NCBI RefSeq assembly: GCF_014836935.1
Contig: NZ_JACSPW010000004.1
Location: 153,277-217,276 of the forward strand
Reading direction: 5' to 3'
Source: Solibacillus merdavium
GTDB lineage: Bacteria > Bacillota > Bacilli > Bacillales_A > Planococcaceae
Length of the DNA: 64,000 nt
Part shown: positions 8,454 through 17,587 of the stretch, in pieces
Numbering within the stretch: position 1 is the stretch's first letter
How the letters are laid out: every line of letters starts with the position of its first letter
The notes under the pieces: model-generated
What the model was told of the DNA's origin: nothing
Databases searched by the model: none
What the model saw: only the letters and a program-made list of their open reading frames with translations
Made by a program: the position numbers and the translations under genes

Positions 8454-9596
8454 TTGAAATTATTTAAAGAAAAATTAGCATGGGCTGCTCCCATTGCCGT
8501 TATATTAATAATTGCTCTATTTTCGGTAAACTTATTCGCACAAGGAGATCCACAAGTAAAAAATCTACCGGTTGCACTAATTGTAAATGATGAGGGTGAG
8601 CATGTAGAATCTGTGAAAGCGGCTGTAGCACAAATGAGTCAGGGTATTGATGGCGCAGAGCCAATGCTGGCTTTTACAGATGAAAAACTGGAGGATATTG
8701 AAGTCTTATTTGATGAAAAAGAATATTATGCAGCATTAGTTATTTCTGATGGCTATAACGATGCCGTGCAATATGCGCTGGCTAACAACAGTGCCGCAAC
8801 ATTGGAAATATACCTTAACCAAGGCTTTAACATGACAGGTTCCAACGTTGCTAAAACAGCTTTAAATGGTTTAATTACACAGTTAAGCGGACAATACTCA
8901 GCAAACTTTATAGCACAAATGGATAATCAGCAAATCGATGCTGATCAAGCTGCTGTGCTAGTGCATCCGATTGTAGCGAAAGAAGAGATATTTAACCCAA
9001 TCACTGCAGCTACGGCTAATGGCAGTGCACCAACTTTATTGGCGGTACCTGCTTGGGTAGGTGCGCTAATTGGCGGTTTCGTATTATTCTTATCAACATC
9101 CATCATACTGAAAAGAGAAAACTTAACTCGTAAACAAGTAGTTCGATTAATGGGTGAACAAGTGTTATTCGGTGTGATTATCGCCCTATTCTCAGGTTTT
9201 ACTGTAGCAACATTAGCATCGGTTGCTGGTATTAACATGCCTGGCTACTTCCTGGTTGCTTTCTTTGTATCGTTTGCAGCATTCTGTTTCTTCTTATTAG
9301 TATCTGCAATTACTGCATGGATCGGAAAACCAGCGATTACGTTGTTCATGGTTGTCATGCTTCTAGGTATGGGTGTTCTAATGACACCACAGGAAATGCT
9401 TCCAAGTTTCTTTGTAAACTTCATTCGTCCTTGGGTACCGATTCGCTTCGCTTCTGAAGGATTGCGCGAAATTTTCTACTTCGGCAGCGGCTTTTACACA
9501 GGTGCTTCCTTCAATACCATTTTAGGAATTGGTATTACAGGTTTCGTTATTTTCTTACTGTCAATTTTTAAACCGGTAAAAGCACAGAAAAATTAA
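8454..9596 (+). CDS. YhgE/Pip-like ABC-2-type membrane protein
   Basis: This is a 380-aa membrane protein. It has one N-terminal helix (WAAPIAVILIIALFSVNLFA), a large extracytoplasmic domain (about residues 35-195, with NLPVALIVNDEGE near its start, as in YhgE/Pip proteins) and about five C-terminal membrane segments. Relatives include phage-infection protein-like and ESX/export-associated ABC-2 permeases without their own ATPase. I start at TTG 8454, 7 nt after GAAAGGAAG. The divergent TetR gene suggests inducible expression by a toxic or membrane-active compound. It is followed by a strong terminator. The transported substrate is unknown. Confidence 0.75.
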   Translation: MKLFKEKLAWAAPIAVILIIALFSVNLFAQGDPQVKNLPVALIVNDEGEHVESVKAAVAQMSQGIDGAEPMLAFTDEKLEDIEVLFDEKEYYAALVISDGYNDAVQYALANNSAATLEIYLNQGFNMTGSNVAKTALNGLITQLSGQYSANFIAQMDNQQIDADQAAVLVHPIVAKEEIFNPITAATANGSAPTLLAVPAWVGALIGGFVLFLSTSIILKRENLTRKQVVRLMGEQVLFGVIIALFSGFTVATLASVAGINMPGYFLVAFFVSFAAFCFFLLVSAITAWIGKPAITLFMVVMLLGMGVLMTPQEMLPSFFVNFIRPWVPIRFASEGLREIFYFGSGFYTGASFNTILGIGITGFVIFLLSIFKPVKAQKN

Positions 9597-9604
9597 ACCC
9601 ATAA

Positions 9605-9643
9605 AAACGTTATTTTGCACTTATTGCAAAATAGCGTTTTTTA
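9605..9643 (+). terminator. Terminator after the YhgE-like gene
   Basis: The stem has arms TATTTTGCA and TGCAAAATA, extended by AACG/GCGTT pairing, and is followed by TTTTTT. Confidence 0.85.
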
Positions 9644-9729
9644 TATCTGCTGGGTCAATTGAAAGGCATGTTGGCTATAATTACCTGATACAATTTCCTT
9701 AAGCATTGTATAGCTTCTCTATTTTGTAC

Positions 9730-11013
9730 TTACACTGAATTTCTTTTTTGTTCTGGTTGTTTAAAGCGCTGTGTTTTATACCATTTGACTTCTTGTTTTA
9801 ATAACACCCTTTTTGCTTCGAGGAACACAGCCTGTATCACTAGAAGGATCCATAATTGCGAGTAAGTAAAATACATTAATAACACAATAAAGAAGTTCTT
9901 TGTGGTAAGCTGTTTCTTCTCCATACTCAAAGCCAAACAAACTTCCGTCACAAAAAGGAGAAATCCAATAATCAATAATGCATAAGAGACAAGTCCAATT
10001 GATAGCTTCAAATCATGTACAAAATTAACGGCAAATATAAGGTGAGAAATCATAGCTCCGCCAAAAAACAAAAAATACGTAAATAAGAAATATGCGATAT
10101 CGATAACTATTTTTTTATTTTTTAATTTATGAATTTGGAATAGATATTTTAAAATTACATATATGTTTCCTCTGGCCCATCTTGTTCTTTGTCGCCACCA
10201 TACACGAATATTTTCTGGTTCCTGTTCCCAAGTAACAGCTTCCGGGAAGAAACGGATATAATAGCCCAGATTATAGACCCTGATGCTTAATTCTGTATCT
10301 TCCGATAAAGCTTTTTCATCCCACCCCCCAAGCTCATCCAAAATGGACCTACGGATTGCAAAGTTCGTTCCAGGAATTGTTGCCATTCTAAACCAAAACC
10401 AGCGTCCAGCTTGAGCGAGCCACTGAAAAGTTAAAGTTTCTATGTTTATTAGTCGTGTTAGTAAATTTTTATTTGCATTTACTACACGGAATTTACCTAC
10501 CATTGCCCCGGCTTCTTTATCTTTCAGCAATCCCAATGCCAAATTACGTATAGCTGCTGGTTCGGGCGTATTGTCGGCATCATATACTACAATCATTTCT
10601 CCAGTTGAATGTTGGAATCCTTGATTTAAAGCACCGGATTTTCCTTTTCCGGCATGAGGGGGCTTCGTATGGACAGCGTGGATATAAGAATATTCCTTTG
10701 CATACCTATCAATAATGGTACCAGTTTGATCACTCGAATTATCGTTAATAATTAACACTTCGAGCTTATCTTTTGGATAATCGAGCCTTATCATTGATTG
10801 AATCGTATCTTCAATGACTATCTCTTCATTATGAGCCGGTATAAGGATACTTACCTTTGGATATTCTTCCAGTGGAATATTGAATCTCTTCTTAAAGTCT
10901 TTATATTTTAATGAGTGAAAATACCCCCCTAACATCAGGAAAGCATGGTAAAACAGCATAGTCCAAATCAGGAAAATAGAAATATAGAGGAATAAATTTG
11001 CTATTACGGTCAC
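9730..11013 (-). CDS. Processive family 2 glycosyltransferase (PgaC/IcaA-like)
   Basis: This is a 427-aa membrane glycosyltransferase. One N-terminal helix is followed by a GT2 domain with SILIPAHNEE, INDNSSD (around 91), the DAD metal motif (145-147), the ED pair (238-239) and the QxxRW motif in RQRTRWARG (275-279). About four membrane helices follow. This is the layout of synthases that make and extrude a beta-linked polysaccharide such as PNAG or cellulose. The GTG start overlaps the TGA of the upstream deacetylase-like gene (GTGA), so translation is coupled. No PilZ or GGDEF domain is seen nearby. The polymer is unknown. Confidence 0.85.
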   Translation of the reverse strand: MTVIANLFLYISIFLIWTMLFYHAFLMLGGYFHSLKYKDFKKRFNIPLEEYPKVSILIPAHNEEIVIEDTIQSMIRLDYPKDKLEVLIINDNSSDQTGTIIDRYAKEYSYIHAVHTKPPHAGKGKSGALNQGFQHSTGEMIVVYDADNTPEPAAIRNLALGLLKDKEAGAMVGKFRVVNANKNLLTRLINIETLTFQWLAQAGRWFWFRMATIPGTNFAIRRSILDELGGWDEKALSEDTELSIRVYNLGYYIRFFPEAVTWEQEPENIRVWWRQRTRWARGNIYVILKYLFQIHKLKNKKIVIDIAYFLFTYFLFFGGAMISHLIFAVNFVHDLKLSIGLVSYALLIIGFLLFVTEVCLALSMEKKQLTTKNFFIVLLMYFTYSQLWILLVIQAVFLEAKRVLLKQEVKWYKTQRFKQPEQKRNSV

Positions 11014-12746
11014 CCTTCTATTTGATTATTTCTCTTTATTAAGCGGAAGGTAAAAACAATAAACACACAAACTGCAGCACCTCCTATAACAACCATTACC
11101 CATGCTGCAAATCGAACAAATTGGCCTAAATAAAAAAGGGGTGCTTCCATGGAAGAATAGACGATTTTTAAACGATTAAAATCTTTAATGATTTCACCAT
11201 TCACAGTATGAATAGAAACATTTTTACCCTTTACCCATACATCCATTTCTTTTAGATCGATCCAGGAAACATTCGGTAATTTATCTAGCTCATCGAGTAA
11301 TTCCTTAAACCCTTCTGCCCCTAGATAAGGGTGATAAAAAGCAGCTAATATCCCGTCTCGAGTCAATCTAATTCTTCCGGCATTATCCATCATTTTTTGA
11401 ACAGCTTGCTCAACACCTGGCTGTATATATCCCATTGTTTCAGGAAGCAGCTTCATTCCATGCAAAAATGAAGGAGAAGTAATATACGGAGAGGTGTCCA
11501 TTATTTCCCAATCCTTATCACTAAGCTGTACCTGACCTACATAAGTAGAAAAATACTCAGATAATATCTCGTAACCATATTGGGACATAGTATAATGCGG
11601 AGCTTCAAAAGCCAATGGATATAAACCATATTTAGCTAACTCATCGATTCCTTGATTTATTTTTGTTTCTGTATACTCTCTTTCATATGCTTTTAAATCA
11701 TTGATGTAATTCAAATAATCTTCTTTTGAAGAAAAATCCTTTTCTTCTTTTAATGTATATTCCTGATCTTCGGGGAAATATATCGGCGAGTTGTTCTCTA
11801 CATCCCAAAACTCAAATCCCTCGCCTGTCTCAGAAGCTCTAAATTGATGTGTATATCCATGGAGTACAATACTTCCCCCATCCTTCTGTATCTGTTTTAG
11901 AACTTTCAGCAATTCCGGCGAATCAGCAAAGGTACTTCTCTTTCCCGTAATCTGGTTTGTGTAGATCGGTATTACAGCAACCATATAGGGTATATCCTTT
12001 TCCTTTAACATGCTAGCTATTTCTTGAAGTGGTTTAGGGTTCACTAAGGGGTGGACATCTTCTAATCGGATATAACCAGGGGATATTTCCTCATGTTCAA
12101 TTTTGAACACATCGTGGAGAGCTTCAGCAAATAGTGTGGCCCGACTTGAATCCACAGTGTCAAATGCGTAGTAATAATTTCCATTTCCCTCTACCATTAC
12201 CGGATAGTCCACACCCCCTTCCTTCAAACGTCCATTAATCAGAATCTCAGATCCTTCGTAAGCTTTAATTTCAACAATATACATTTTGGTAATATCCAAT
12301 GTTTTATCTGAACTCTTCATAGAAATTTGATCGATGGTAACCTCATGTTTTGGATCAATAAACGAAAATTGATTTCCTATCTTTTCTGAGTTATAACCAA
12401 TTGCTACAATCGTACCTTCATATTCATCAAATAATGTATTAAATTTGGCTGGTAGCTGCGTTGAGTATTGACCAAAATAAAATAGATGTGTTGCTGAAGA
12501 TAAATCGCTTTTCTCTACATCGTCACTGCTTATAAATCGAATATTGGATGTGAAGTGACCGATTAATAAATCTAAATAACGCTGCTCCTCATTCATTTTT
12601 CCGTCCCTTGTTGTATATATAACTAGTACTTCCGGCTCTTTAGCCTCCTTGGCAGCTTCCACTGAAACATTTGGTAATATAGTACAAAGAGTGATACAAA
12701 TAATGAAAATCAATATCTTGTGTCGGCCCATAGTCCTTACCTGCAT
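11010..12746 (-). CDS. Secreted membrane-anchored DUF2334 polysaccharide deacetylase-like protein
   Basis: This is a 578-aa protein with an N-terminal signal peptide (KILIFIICITLCTIL), a Rossmann-like N-terminal region, then a carbohydrate-esterase-type barrel (about 220-480). Candidate metal ligands are Asp230 in RLEDVHP and His296/His300 in LHGYTHQF. EAPHYTMS and FYHPYLG motifs follow. One C-terminal membrane helix ends it. The family (DUF2334) is related to polysaccharide deacetylases. The ribosome site AAAGGAGT lies 6 nt before the ATG. The glycosyltransferase starts inside its stop codon, so the pair likely synthesises and modifies the same surface polymer. Confidence 0.8.
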   Translation of the reverse strand: MQVRTMGRHKILIFIICITLCTILPNVSVEAAKEAKEPEVLVIYTTRDGKMNEEQRYLDLLIGHFTSNIRFISSDDVEKSDLSSATHLFYFGQYSTQLPAKFNTLFDEYEGTIVAIGYNSEKIGNQFSFIDPKHEVTIDQISMKSSDKTLDITKMYIVEIKAYEGSEILINGRLKEGGVDYPVMVEGNGNYYYAFDTVDSSRATLFAEALHDVFKIEHEEISPGYIRLEDVHPLVNPKPLQEIASMLKEKDIPYMVAVIPIYTNQITGKRSTFADSPELLKVLKQIQKDGGSIVLHGYTHQFRASETGEGFEFWDVENNSPIYFPEDQEYTLKEEKDFSSKEDYLNYINDLKAYEREYTETKINQGIDELAKYGLYPLAFEAPHYTMSQYGYEILSEYFSTYVGQVQLSDKDWEIMDTSPYITSPSFLHGMKLLPETMGYIQPGVEQAVQKMMDNAGRIRLTRDGILAAFYHPYLGAEGFKELLDELDKLPNVSWIDLKEMDVWVKGKNVSIHTVNGEIIKDFNRLKIVYSSMEAPLFYLGQFVRFAAWVMVVIGGAAVCVFIVFTFRLIKRNNQIEG

Positions 12747-13073
12747 TTACATACTCCTTTACACTGTCCCTTTAACAGTCTTTTATCAATCATGAACAAA
12801 ACCACTCAAAATTTGGTATCTTCCTTTATAAAATGTACTCCTTCTCCAAAAATACAACGATGGTTTATCAACATGATAAAATTACATTATTCTTGCTTCT
12901 ATAGAACTATACCGAAAAGTAAAAATAAATTATAAATATTTTTAAAGAGAATAATAAAAGGCTGAAACCACATTCAGCGTGGTTTCAGCCTTTTATCATT
13001 AAGTTATTAAGAGTATATAATGACCGGTCCTATGGAACTATAGTTACAGCATACCTATTTCTTTTATTTATCA
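12747..13073. other. Intergenic region with bidirectional terminator
   Basis: This is AT-rich sequence upstream of the DUF2334 gene. The only clear feature is the terminator hairpin at 12957-12996. No further gene is seen. Confidence 0.6.
12957..12996. terminator. Bidirectional terminator after the GH113-like gene
   Basis: AAAGGCTGAAACCAC pairs perfectly with GTGGTTTCAGCCTTT, with A-runs on the left and T-runs on the right. It separates the hydrolase gene from the DUF2334/GT2 operon. Confidence 0.85.
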
Positions 13074-14207
13074 TTAGTGATTTTGAAGAAAGTGCTTCTT
13101 AATCACTTCTTCTGTTGGTAATCCTAAAGGAGAGAAGCTGATTTCATTAGGATCCTGGCCAAGTGTAATAGCCCACCAATAAATTCCTTCCGCTTTCGGC
13201 TTCCAAGTATTGTATGTCGCTTCATAATAATTAACTTGTGCCTGAGGGTCAAAAGTACCATCAGGAAAACTCCATGAGTAAGGGGTACGATATGCACCGG
13301 CAATAGGGTGGATTCCAACTTCAGTTACGATAATGGTTTGTTGCCATAACGCTTCTTCCAACTGATTGATTTGGTTCTTCCATTCCTCCTCCAGCATATT
13401 TGTCGTAGCTCCATCTGGTAGATCTAATGGGAAATATGCATCAATCCCAACCTGATCAAGTAATTTAACAAACTCAAGAGAAGGAATTTCTGAAACTGTA
13501 TCATAGTTAAAGGAATACAATAGCTCTCCCTTGTAAACTCCACGCACACTTTCAATAAGTTCTGTCCATCTATCCTGATATTTATTTTGCATTGAGTTCA
13601 GTTCCGTCCCAATATTTAATGATTTTGCATTAGTCGTCTCAGCCAAAGTAGCGTATGTGAGTATTAATGCTTGATAGCTGTCAAACCAAGAATCCGGGTC
13701 TGTAGGTTTTATCTGCCCTCTCCACATATTTGAGGATAGAAAAACTTGTTCATCCATGATGGGTCTAATCATAACACTGAGCTCAGACGCATGTGCGAAT
13801 TCTATGATTTTTCGAAGTTCTTGAATCGTCGGTGTATAAGCCTTGCTTACAGTTACCTCATTTGCTTGCGAATCTGATTGATAAAAAGGAAAATTTATTG
13901 CCACACTGTTAATCCCCAAATTTCTTATACGTTCAAATATCTTTCTGGCCTCAGCCATATCGGGATGACCGTAAATCAGTAGATTCATACCAGCCTGAAA
14001 TTCATTACTAGTGTATTTCAATTGGGGTCTTTCTTCATTTCTTTCAGATTCCTTCAAAGGTGAAATTTCCATTTCAGAAGTCTCCTTTATAGAAAGTTTT
14101 GAATCTTCATCTTCTTGCTTCGAAAACCTATCCTTCCCAACGAAGATGGCCAATAATAGAAGTAGTGTAACAAATAAAGTCCCAATAATTAGCTTCTTAT
14201 TTAACAT
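13074..14207 (-). CDS. GH113-like secreted glycoside hydrolase
   Basis: This is a 377-aa protein with an N-terminal membrane/signal segment (LLIIGT..LLLLLAIFVG region, residues 5-24), a charged linker (30-70) and a TIM-barrel domain. The barrel reads like glycoside hydrolase family 113: FQAGMNLLIYG, INSVAINFPFYQSD, MIRPIMD, candidate acid/base Glu202 in NIGTELNS, candidate nucleophile Glu296 in IVTEVGIH, and IYWWAITLG. GH113 enzymes known to me are beta-mannanases, but the substrate here is not clear. It is co-directional with the DUF2334/GT2 pair but separated by a terminator. It is probably the polymer-trimming member of the same locus. Confidence 0.72.
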   Translation of the reverse strand: MLNKKLIIGTLFVTLLLLLAIFVGKDRFSKQEDEDSKLSIKETSEMEISPLKESERNEERPQLKYTSNEFQAGMNLLIYGHPDMAEARKIFERIRNLGINSVAINFPFYQSDSQANEVTVSKAYTPTIQELRKIIEFAHASELSVMIRPIMDEQVFLSSNMWRGQIKPTDPDSWFDSYQALILTYATLAETTNAKSLNIGTELNSMQNKYQDRWTELIESVRGVYKGELLYSFNYDTVSEIPSLEFVKLLDQVGIDAYFPLDLPDGATTNMLEEEWKNQINQLEEALWQQTIIVTEVGIHPIAGAYRTPYSWSFPDGTFDPQAQVNYYEATYNTWKPKAEGIYWWAITLGQDPNEISFSPLGLPTEEVIKKHFLQNH

Positions 14208-14515
14208 AATTCACACCTCGTAAATACTACGATTAAATCAGATTTACAACCTACACACGACGGAAATAAAAAAACAAAATTTCCTAGTTCTTCATTCTCT
14301 TATTATTCCCTACTGTTCTGAAAAAAATACCCTTTCCCAACTGCTAATGTATGCTACAGATAAAAACTTATTCGTGTGGTAAGCCCCTCCCAAAAAGTGT
14401 CTTTCTAATTTTTAATTTCAAATTCTTTAAATAAAAAAAACGCAAGAACATTGTCACTTCCACTGACTTCATGTTCTTGCGTTTAGTTATTTAAAATAAT
14501 TAGTTAAAAAGATGA
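14208..14515. other. Intergenic region
   Basis: It holds the promoter area of the GH113-like gene and the topB terminator at 14436-14486. No further gene is seen. Confidence 0.6.
14436..14486 (-). terminator. Terminator of topB
   Basis: AAACGCAAGAACAT and ATGTTCTTGCGTTT form a perfect 14-bp stem. The minus-strand exit is a run of T. Confidence 0.85.
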
Positions 14516-16705
14516 TTAATCATCAAATTTCATACCTTTTAGTAAATCTGCAAATGCATTATTAATCGGCTCTGCTTCTTTTTCTTGCTCTTTTAAATAC
14601 TTTTGGACACTACGCTTGTCCACTTTGCCGCCACCTTCTTTTTTACGGCGCGCTTCAAAGGCTGATAATTTTTCACGGTAACCGCATTTACACACGAAAA
14701 TTTGACCATCGCCTTGTCCGTGTAATTCAAGCTTTTTCTTACATTGCGGACAACGGGCGTTCGTTACGCGGGAGACATTTTTACGGTGACCACACTCACG
14801 ATCCTGACATACGAGCATTTTGCCTTTTTTCCCATTCACTTCAAGCATAGGTTTTCCACAATCCGGACAGGATTTTGTTGAAATATTATCGTGCTTGAAC
14901 TTTTTGTCGCTCTTTTTTATGTCCGAAACAATGGCTTTTGTATGTTGCTTCATTTCATTAATGAACGTATCTTTTTTCAGCTTACCGTTAGCAATTAGCT
15001 CAAGCTTTTGCTCCCACTCGGCTGTCGTTTCAGGAGATTTTAGCTCGTTTGGTACTAAGTCTAATAACTGACGGCCCTTTGATGTAATGTGAATATCTTT
15101 CCCGCGTTTTTCGATAAGGAAGGAATTAAATAATTTATCGATAATATCGGCACGGGTTGCAACTGTACCTAATCCACCGGTTGATTTTAATGTATCGGCA
15201 AGCTTTTTATTTTGTGTATTCATATATTTAGACGGATTTTCCATTGCTGTTAGTATTGTAGCCTCTGTGAAACGAGCTGGTGGCTTCGTTTGTCCGGAAG
15301 TTTGAGCAAGTAAATTAACCTTCAGTATTTGTCCTTTTTCAAGACGTGGTAATAATTGTTCCTTCACGTCTTCATTTAAATCTTCATCGTCAAATCGATT
15401 TGAGTAAACTTCTTTCCATCCAGCAGAAAGCACCGTTTTACCGCGCGCAATGAACTTCTCCTTACCAATTTGGGCCTGTACTGTTAATTGCTCAAATTCA
15501 TGTGCCGGGAAAAGAACAGCCAGAAAACGCTTAACGACTAAATCATAAATTTTACGCTCTTTATCCGTGAAATTCGCAAAGTTAACATATTCTTCAGTTG
15601 GAATGATAGCGTGATGATCTGAAACTTTGCTGTCATCTACAAAAGATTTATTTGCTTTAATTGGTCTCGTTAATACCTTATTTGCCAATGTACGATATTC
15701 ACCTACGCTACATGCTTTTAGGCGCTCTGGCAATGTACTAACGATATCAGATGAAAGATAGCGAGAATCTGTACGTGGATACGTTAGAACTTTATGCGAC
15801 TCATACAGCTTTTGCATAATGTTTAGCGTTTCTTTTGCAGAATAGCCAAATAGTTTATTCGCGTCACGCTGTAATTCTGTTAAATCATAAAGCCCCGGTG
15901 AAAACGTTTTTTTCGGCTTTCGTTCCACATCGATTACTTTGGCATCCTGCTTGTCCAGGTCATTAACAATCGAATCGATCTTTTCTTTATTAAAGTTACG
16001 TGAATTGCCAGTAGCATCTTGCCACGTTAATTTTAATTCTTTCGTTTGTGCCTCGATACCGTAGTATGTTTGAGCTTTAAAGTGCTTTATTTCATCTTCG
16101 CGTGCTGCCACCATTGCGACAACAGGAGTTTGCACGCGCCCTGTGTTTAGCTGTGCATTAAATTTCGTCGATAACGCACGACTTGCATTCAGCCCGATAT
16201 ACCAGTCCGCCTCACTTCGGGCTACCGCTGCATGATAAAGGTTTTCATACGCTTTGCCTGGCTTTAAATTCGCAAAGCCTTCTTTGATTGCTTTATCGGT
16301 AACGGAAGAAATCCATAGGCGCTTAATCGGCTTATTCACTTTTGTACGGTCTATAATCCAACGTGCTACAAGCTCTCCTTCACGTCCCGCATCTGTTGCG
16401 ATAATGATTTCATTGACATCACCACGTGTAAGCTGTGATTTTACCGCATTATATTGCTTGCTCGTCTGTTTAATAGTTGTTAATTTCAAACGTTCCGGAA
16501 GCATTGGTAAATCTTCCAGCTTCCATTGTTTATATTTTTCATCATAGCTTTCAGGATCTGCCAATGTCACTAAATGTCCTAGCGCCCATGTGACAATGTA
16601 TTTATCCCCTTCTAAAAAGCCATTTCCTTTTTTATGACACTTCAGTACATTCGCAATGTCTCGTGCAACTGAAGGTTTCTCTGCCAATACTAAACTTTTA
16701 GCCAT
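14516..16705 (-). CDS. topB: DNA topoisomerase III
   Basis: This is a 729-aa type IA topoisomerase, which cuts one DNA strand through a tyrosine to decatenate recombination and replication intermediates. The Toprim start LVLAEKPSVARDIA and TDAGREGELVAR are clear, as is catalytic Tyr309 in VLTYPRTDSRYLSS. The C-terminus has two Cys4 zinc ribbons (CPDCGK...CQDRECGH and CPQCKK...CKCGYRE), then a basic tail. Length matches B. subtilis TopB (about 727 aa). I start at the ATG at 16705 (MAKSLVLAEK); an upstream in-frame start at 16738 has no proper ribosome site. Confidence 0.95.
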   Translation of the reverse strand: MAKSLVLAEKPSVARDIANVLKCHKKGNGFLEGDKYIVTWALGHLVTLADPESYDEKYKQWKLEDLPMLPERLKLTTIKQTSKQYNAVKSQLTRGDVNEIIIATDAGREGELVARWIIDRTKVNKPIKRLWISSVTDKAIKEGFANLKPGKAYENLYHAAVARSEADWYIGLNASRALSTKFNAQLNTGRVQTPVVAMVAAREDEIKHFKAQTYYGIEAQTKELKLTWQDATGNSRNFNKEKIDSIVNDLDKQDAKVIDVERKPKKTFSPGLYDLTELQRDANKLFGYSAKETLNIMQKLYESHKVLTYPRTDSRYLSSDIVSTLPERLKACSVGEYRTLANKVLTRPIKANKSFVDDSKVSDHHAIIPTEEYVNFANFTDKERKIYDLVVKRFLAVLFPAHEFEQLTVQAQIGKEKFIARGKTVLSAGWKEVYSNRFDDEDLNEDVKEQLLPRLEKGQILKVNLLAQTSGQTKPPARFTEATILTAMENPSKYMNTQNKKLADTLKSTGGLGTVATRADIIDKLFNSFLIEKRGKDIHITSKGRQLLDLVPNELKSPETTAEWEQKLELIANGKLKKDTFINEMKQHTKAIVSDIKKSDKKFKHDNISTKSCPDCGKPMLEVNGKKGKMLVCQDRECGHRKNVSRVTNARCPQCKKKLELHGQGDGQIFVCKCGYREKLSAFEARRKKEGGGKVDKRSVQKYLKEQEKEAEPINNAFADLLKGMKFDD

Positions 16706-17034
16706 CGTACACAATCCTTTCATACCTCTTTGAACCAACTATACCATACATTAATTAAGCCTTGGCGTAATTGTGTCTAACGTTGTGCTGACTTGTTGTT
16801 TAGCAAACCGAATCTCCTAATTATGTAAAATAAATGTATATTATACTTCAATTAATTTCCATTTAATTTAATTTATTGTAAAAATAACCTTTATTTTTAA
16901 TAAATACGCAAAATTTTATCCATTCCATCAAAATTTAAGTGGTAAAATAAGATTATTTCCGATATAATTTAATCGTTCTTTCCCTTCATTTGTATGAAAA
17001 ATCAAAAATTTCACCTCTTTTCGAGAAAAATTAG

Positions 17035-17063
17035 TAGACAGTTGGATAATCTTGTTATACAAT
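17035..17063 (+). promoter_or_regulatory. Sigma-A promoter of the cold-shock gene
   Basis: TAGACA and TACAAT are separated by exactly 17 bp, each one mismatch from consensus. Transcription should begin near 17070, leaving a leader of about 130 nt. The region 16740-17034 upstream is AT-rich with nothing else recognisable. Confidence 0.7.
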
Positions 17064-17097
17064 AAGAGTAATTAAATTGCTTAAGCTGTTTACGATT

Positions 17098-17158
17098 AAT
17101 TCACATATTAAAAAAGTGAACGTGTACGCTCCCTTTTTTAATGTGTGAATTTTTTTAT
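17098..17158 (+). promoter_or_regulatory. Terminator-like hairpin in the cold-shock leader
   Basis: The arm TCACATATTAAAAAAG (17101-17116) pairs over 16 bp (one G-U) with 17133-17148 and can extend by three more A-T pairs. A run of seven T follows. It sits about 30 nt after the predicted start site and 45 nt before the gene, so it could act as an attenuator or make a short RNA. Confidence 0.65.
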
Positions 17159-17202
17159 ACATTTAGCAATTCAATAATTAATTTTTTTGGAGGTTTTCTC
17201 TC

Positions 17203-17403
17203 ATGCAACAAGGTACAGTAAAATGGTTTAACTCAGAAAAAGGTTTCGGTTTCATCGAAGTTGAAGGCGGTAACGATGTATTCGTACACTTCTCAGCTAT
17301 CCAAGGCGAAGGTTTCAAAACTTTAGACGAAGGTCAAAAAGTTGAATTCGACGTTGAAGAAGGCAACCGTGGCCCACAAGCTACTAACGTAACTAAACTT
17401 TAA
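17203..17403 (+). CDS. CspA-family cold-shock protein
   Basis: This is a 66-aa single OB-fold RNA chaperone. RNP1 KGFGFIEV (residues 13-20) and RNP2 VFVHFSAI (27-34) are intact. The start [16 protein letters not shown] and the ending GPQATNV are standard. These proteins bind single-stranded RNA, melt secondary structure and help translation and growth at low temperature. The ribosome site TTGGAGG lies 9 nt from the ATG. It is a single-gene unit with a long leader containing a terminator-like hairpin and a strong terminator after the stop. Confidence 0.96.
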   Translation: MQQGTVKWFNSEKGFGFIEVEGGNDVFVHFSAIQGEGFKTLDEGQKVEFDVEEGNRGPQATNVTKL

Positions 17404-17433
17404 TTTTAACGATTTAAGTATATAGTTAGTTGC

Positions 17434-17471
17434 AAGAAGCATACTCAATATGAGTATGCTTCTTTTTTTAT
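17434..17471 (+). terminator. Terminator of the cold-shock gene
   Basis: AAGAAGCATACTC and GAGTATGCTTCTT form a perfect stem followed by a run of T. Confidence 0.88.
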
Positions 17472-17544
17472 AGTTTCATAATGAACGAATAAAGAAGTTT
17501 GCCCTTTAAACATGACACTTCCCTTTTGCTTTAAGGTTTTGACA

Positions 17545-17581
17545 TCAAAAAAGAGCTTCCCGAAGTAAATTCAGAAAGCCC
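17545..17581 (-). terminator. Terminator of the 17588-20228 ABC genes
   Basis: On the minus strand an imperfect GGGGCTTTC...GAAGCTC hairpin is followed by TTTTTT. Confidence 0.65.
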
Positions 17582-17587
17582 CATATA

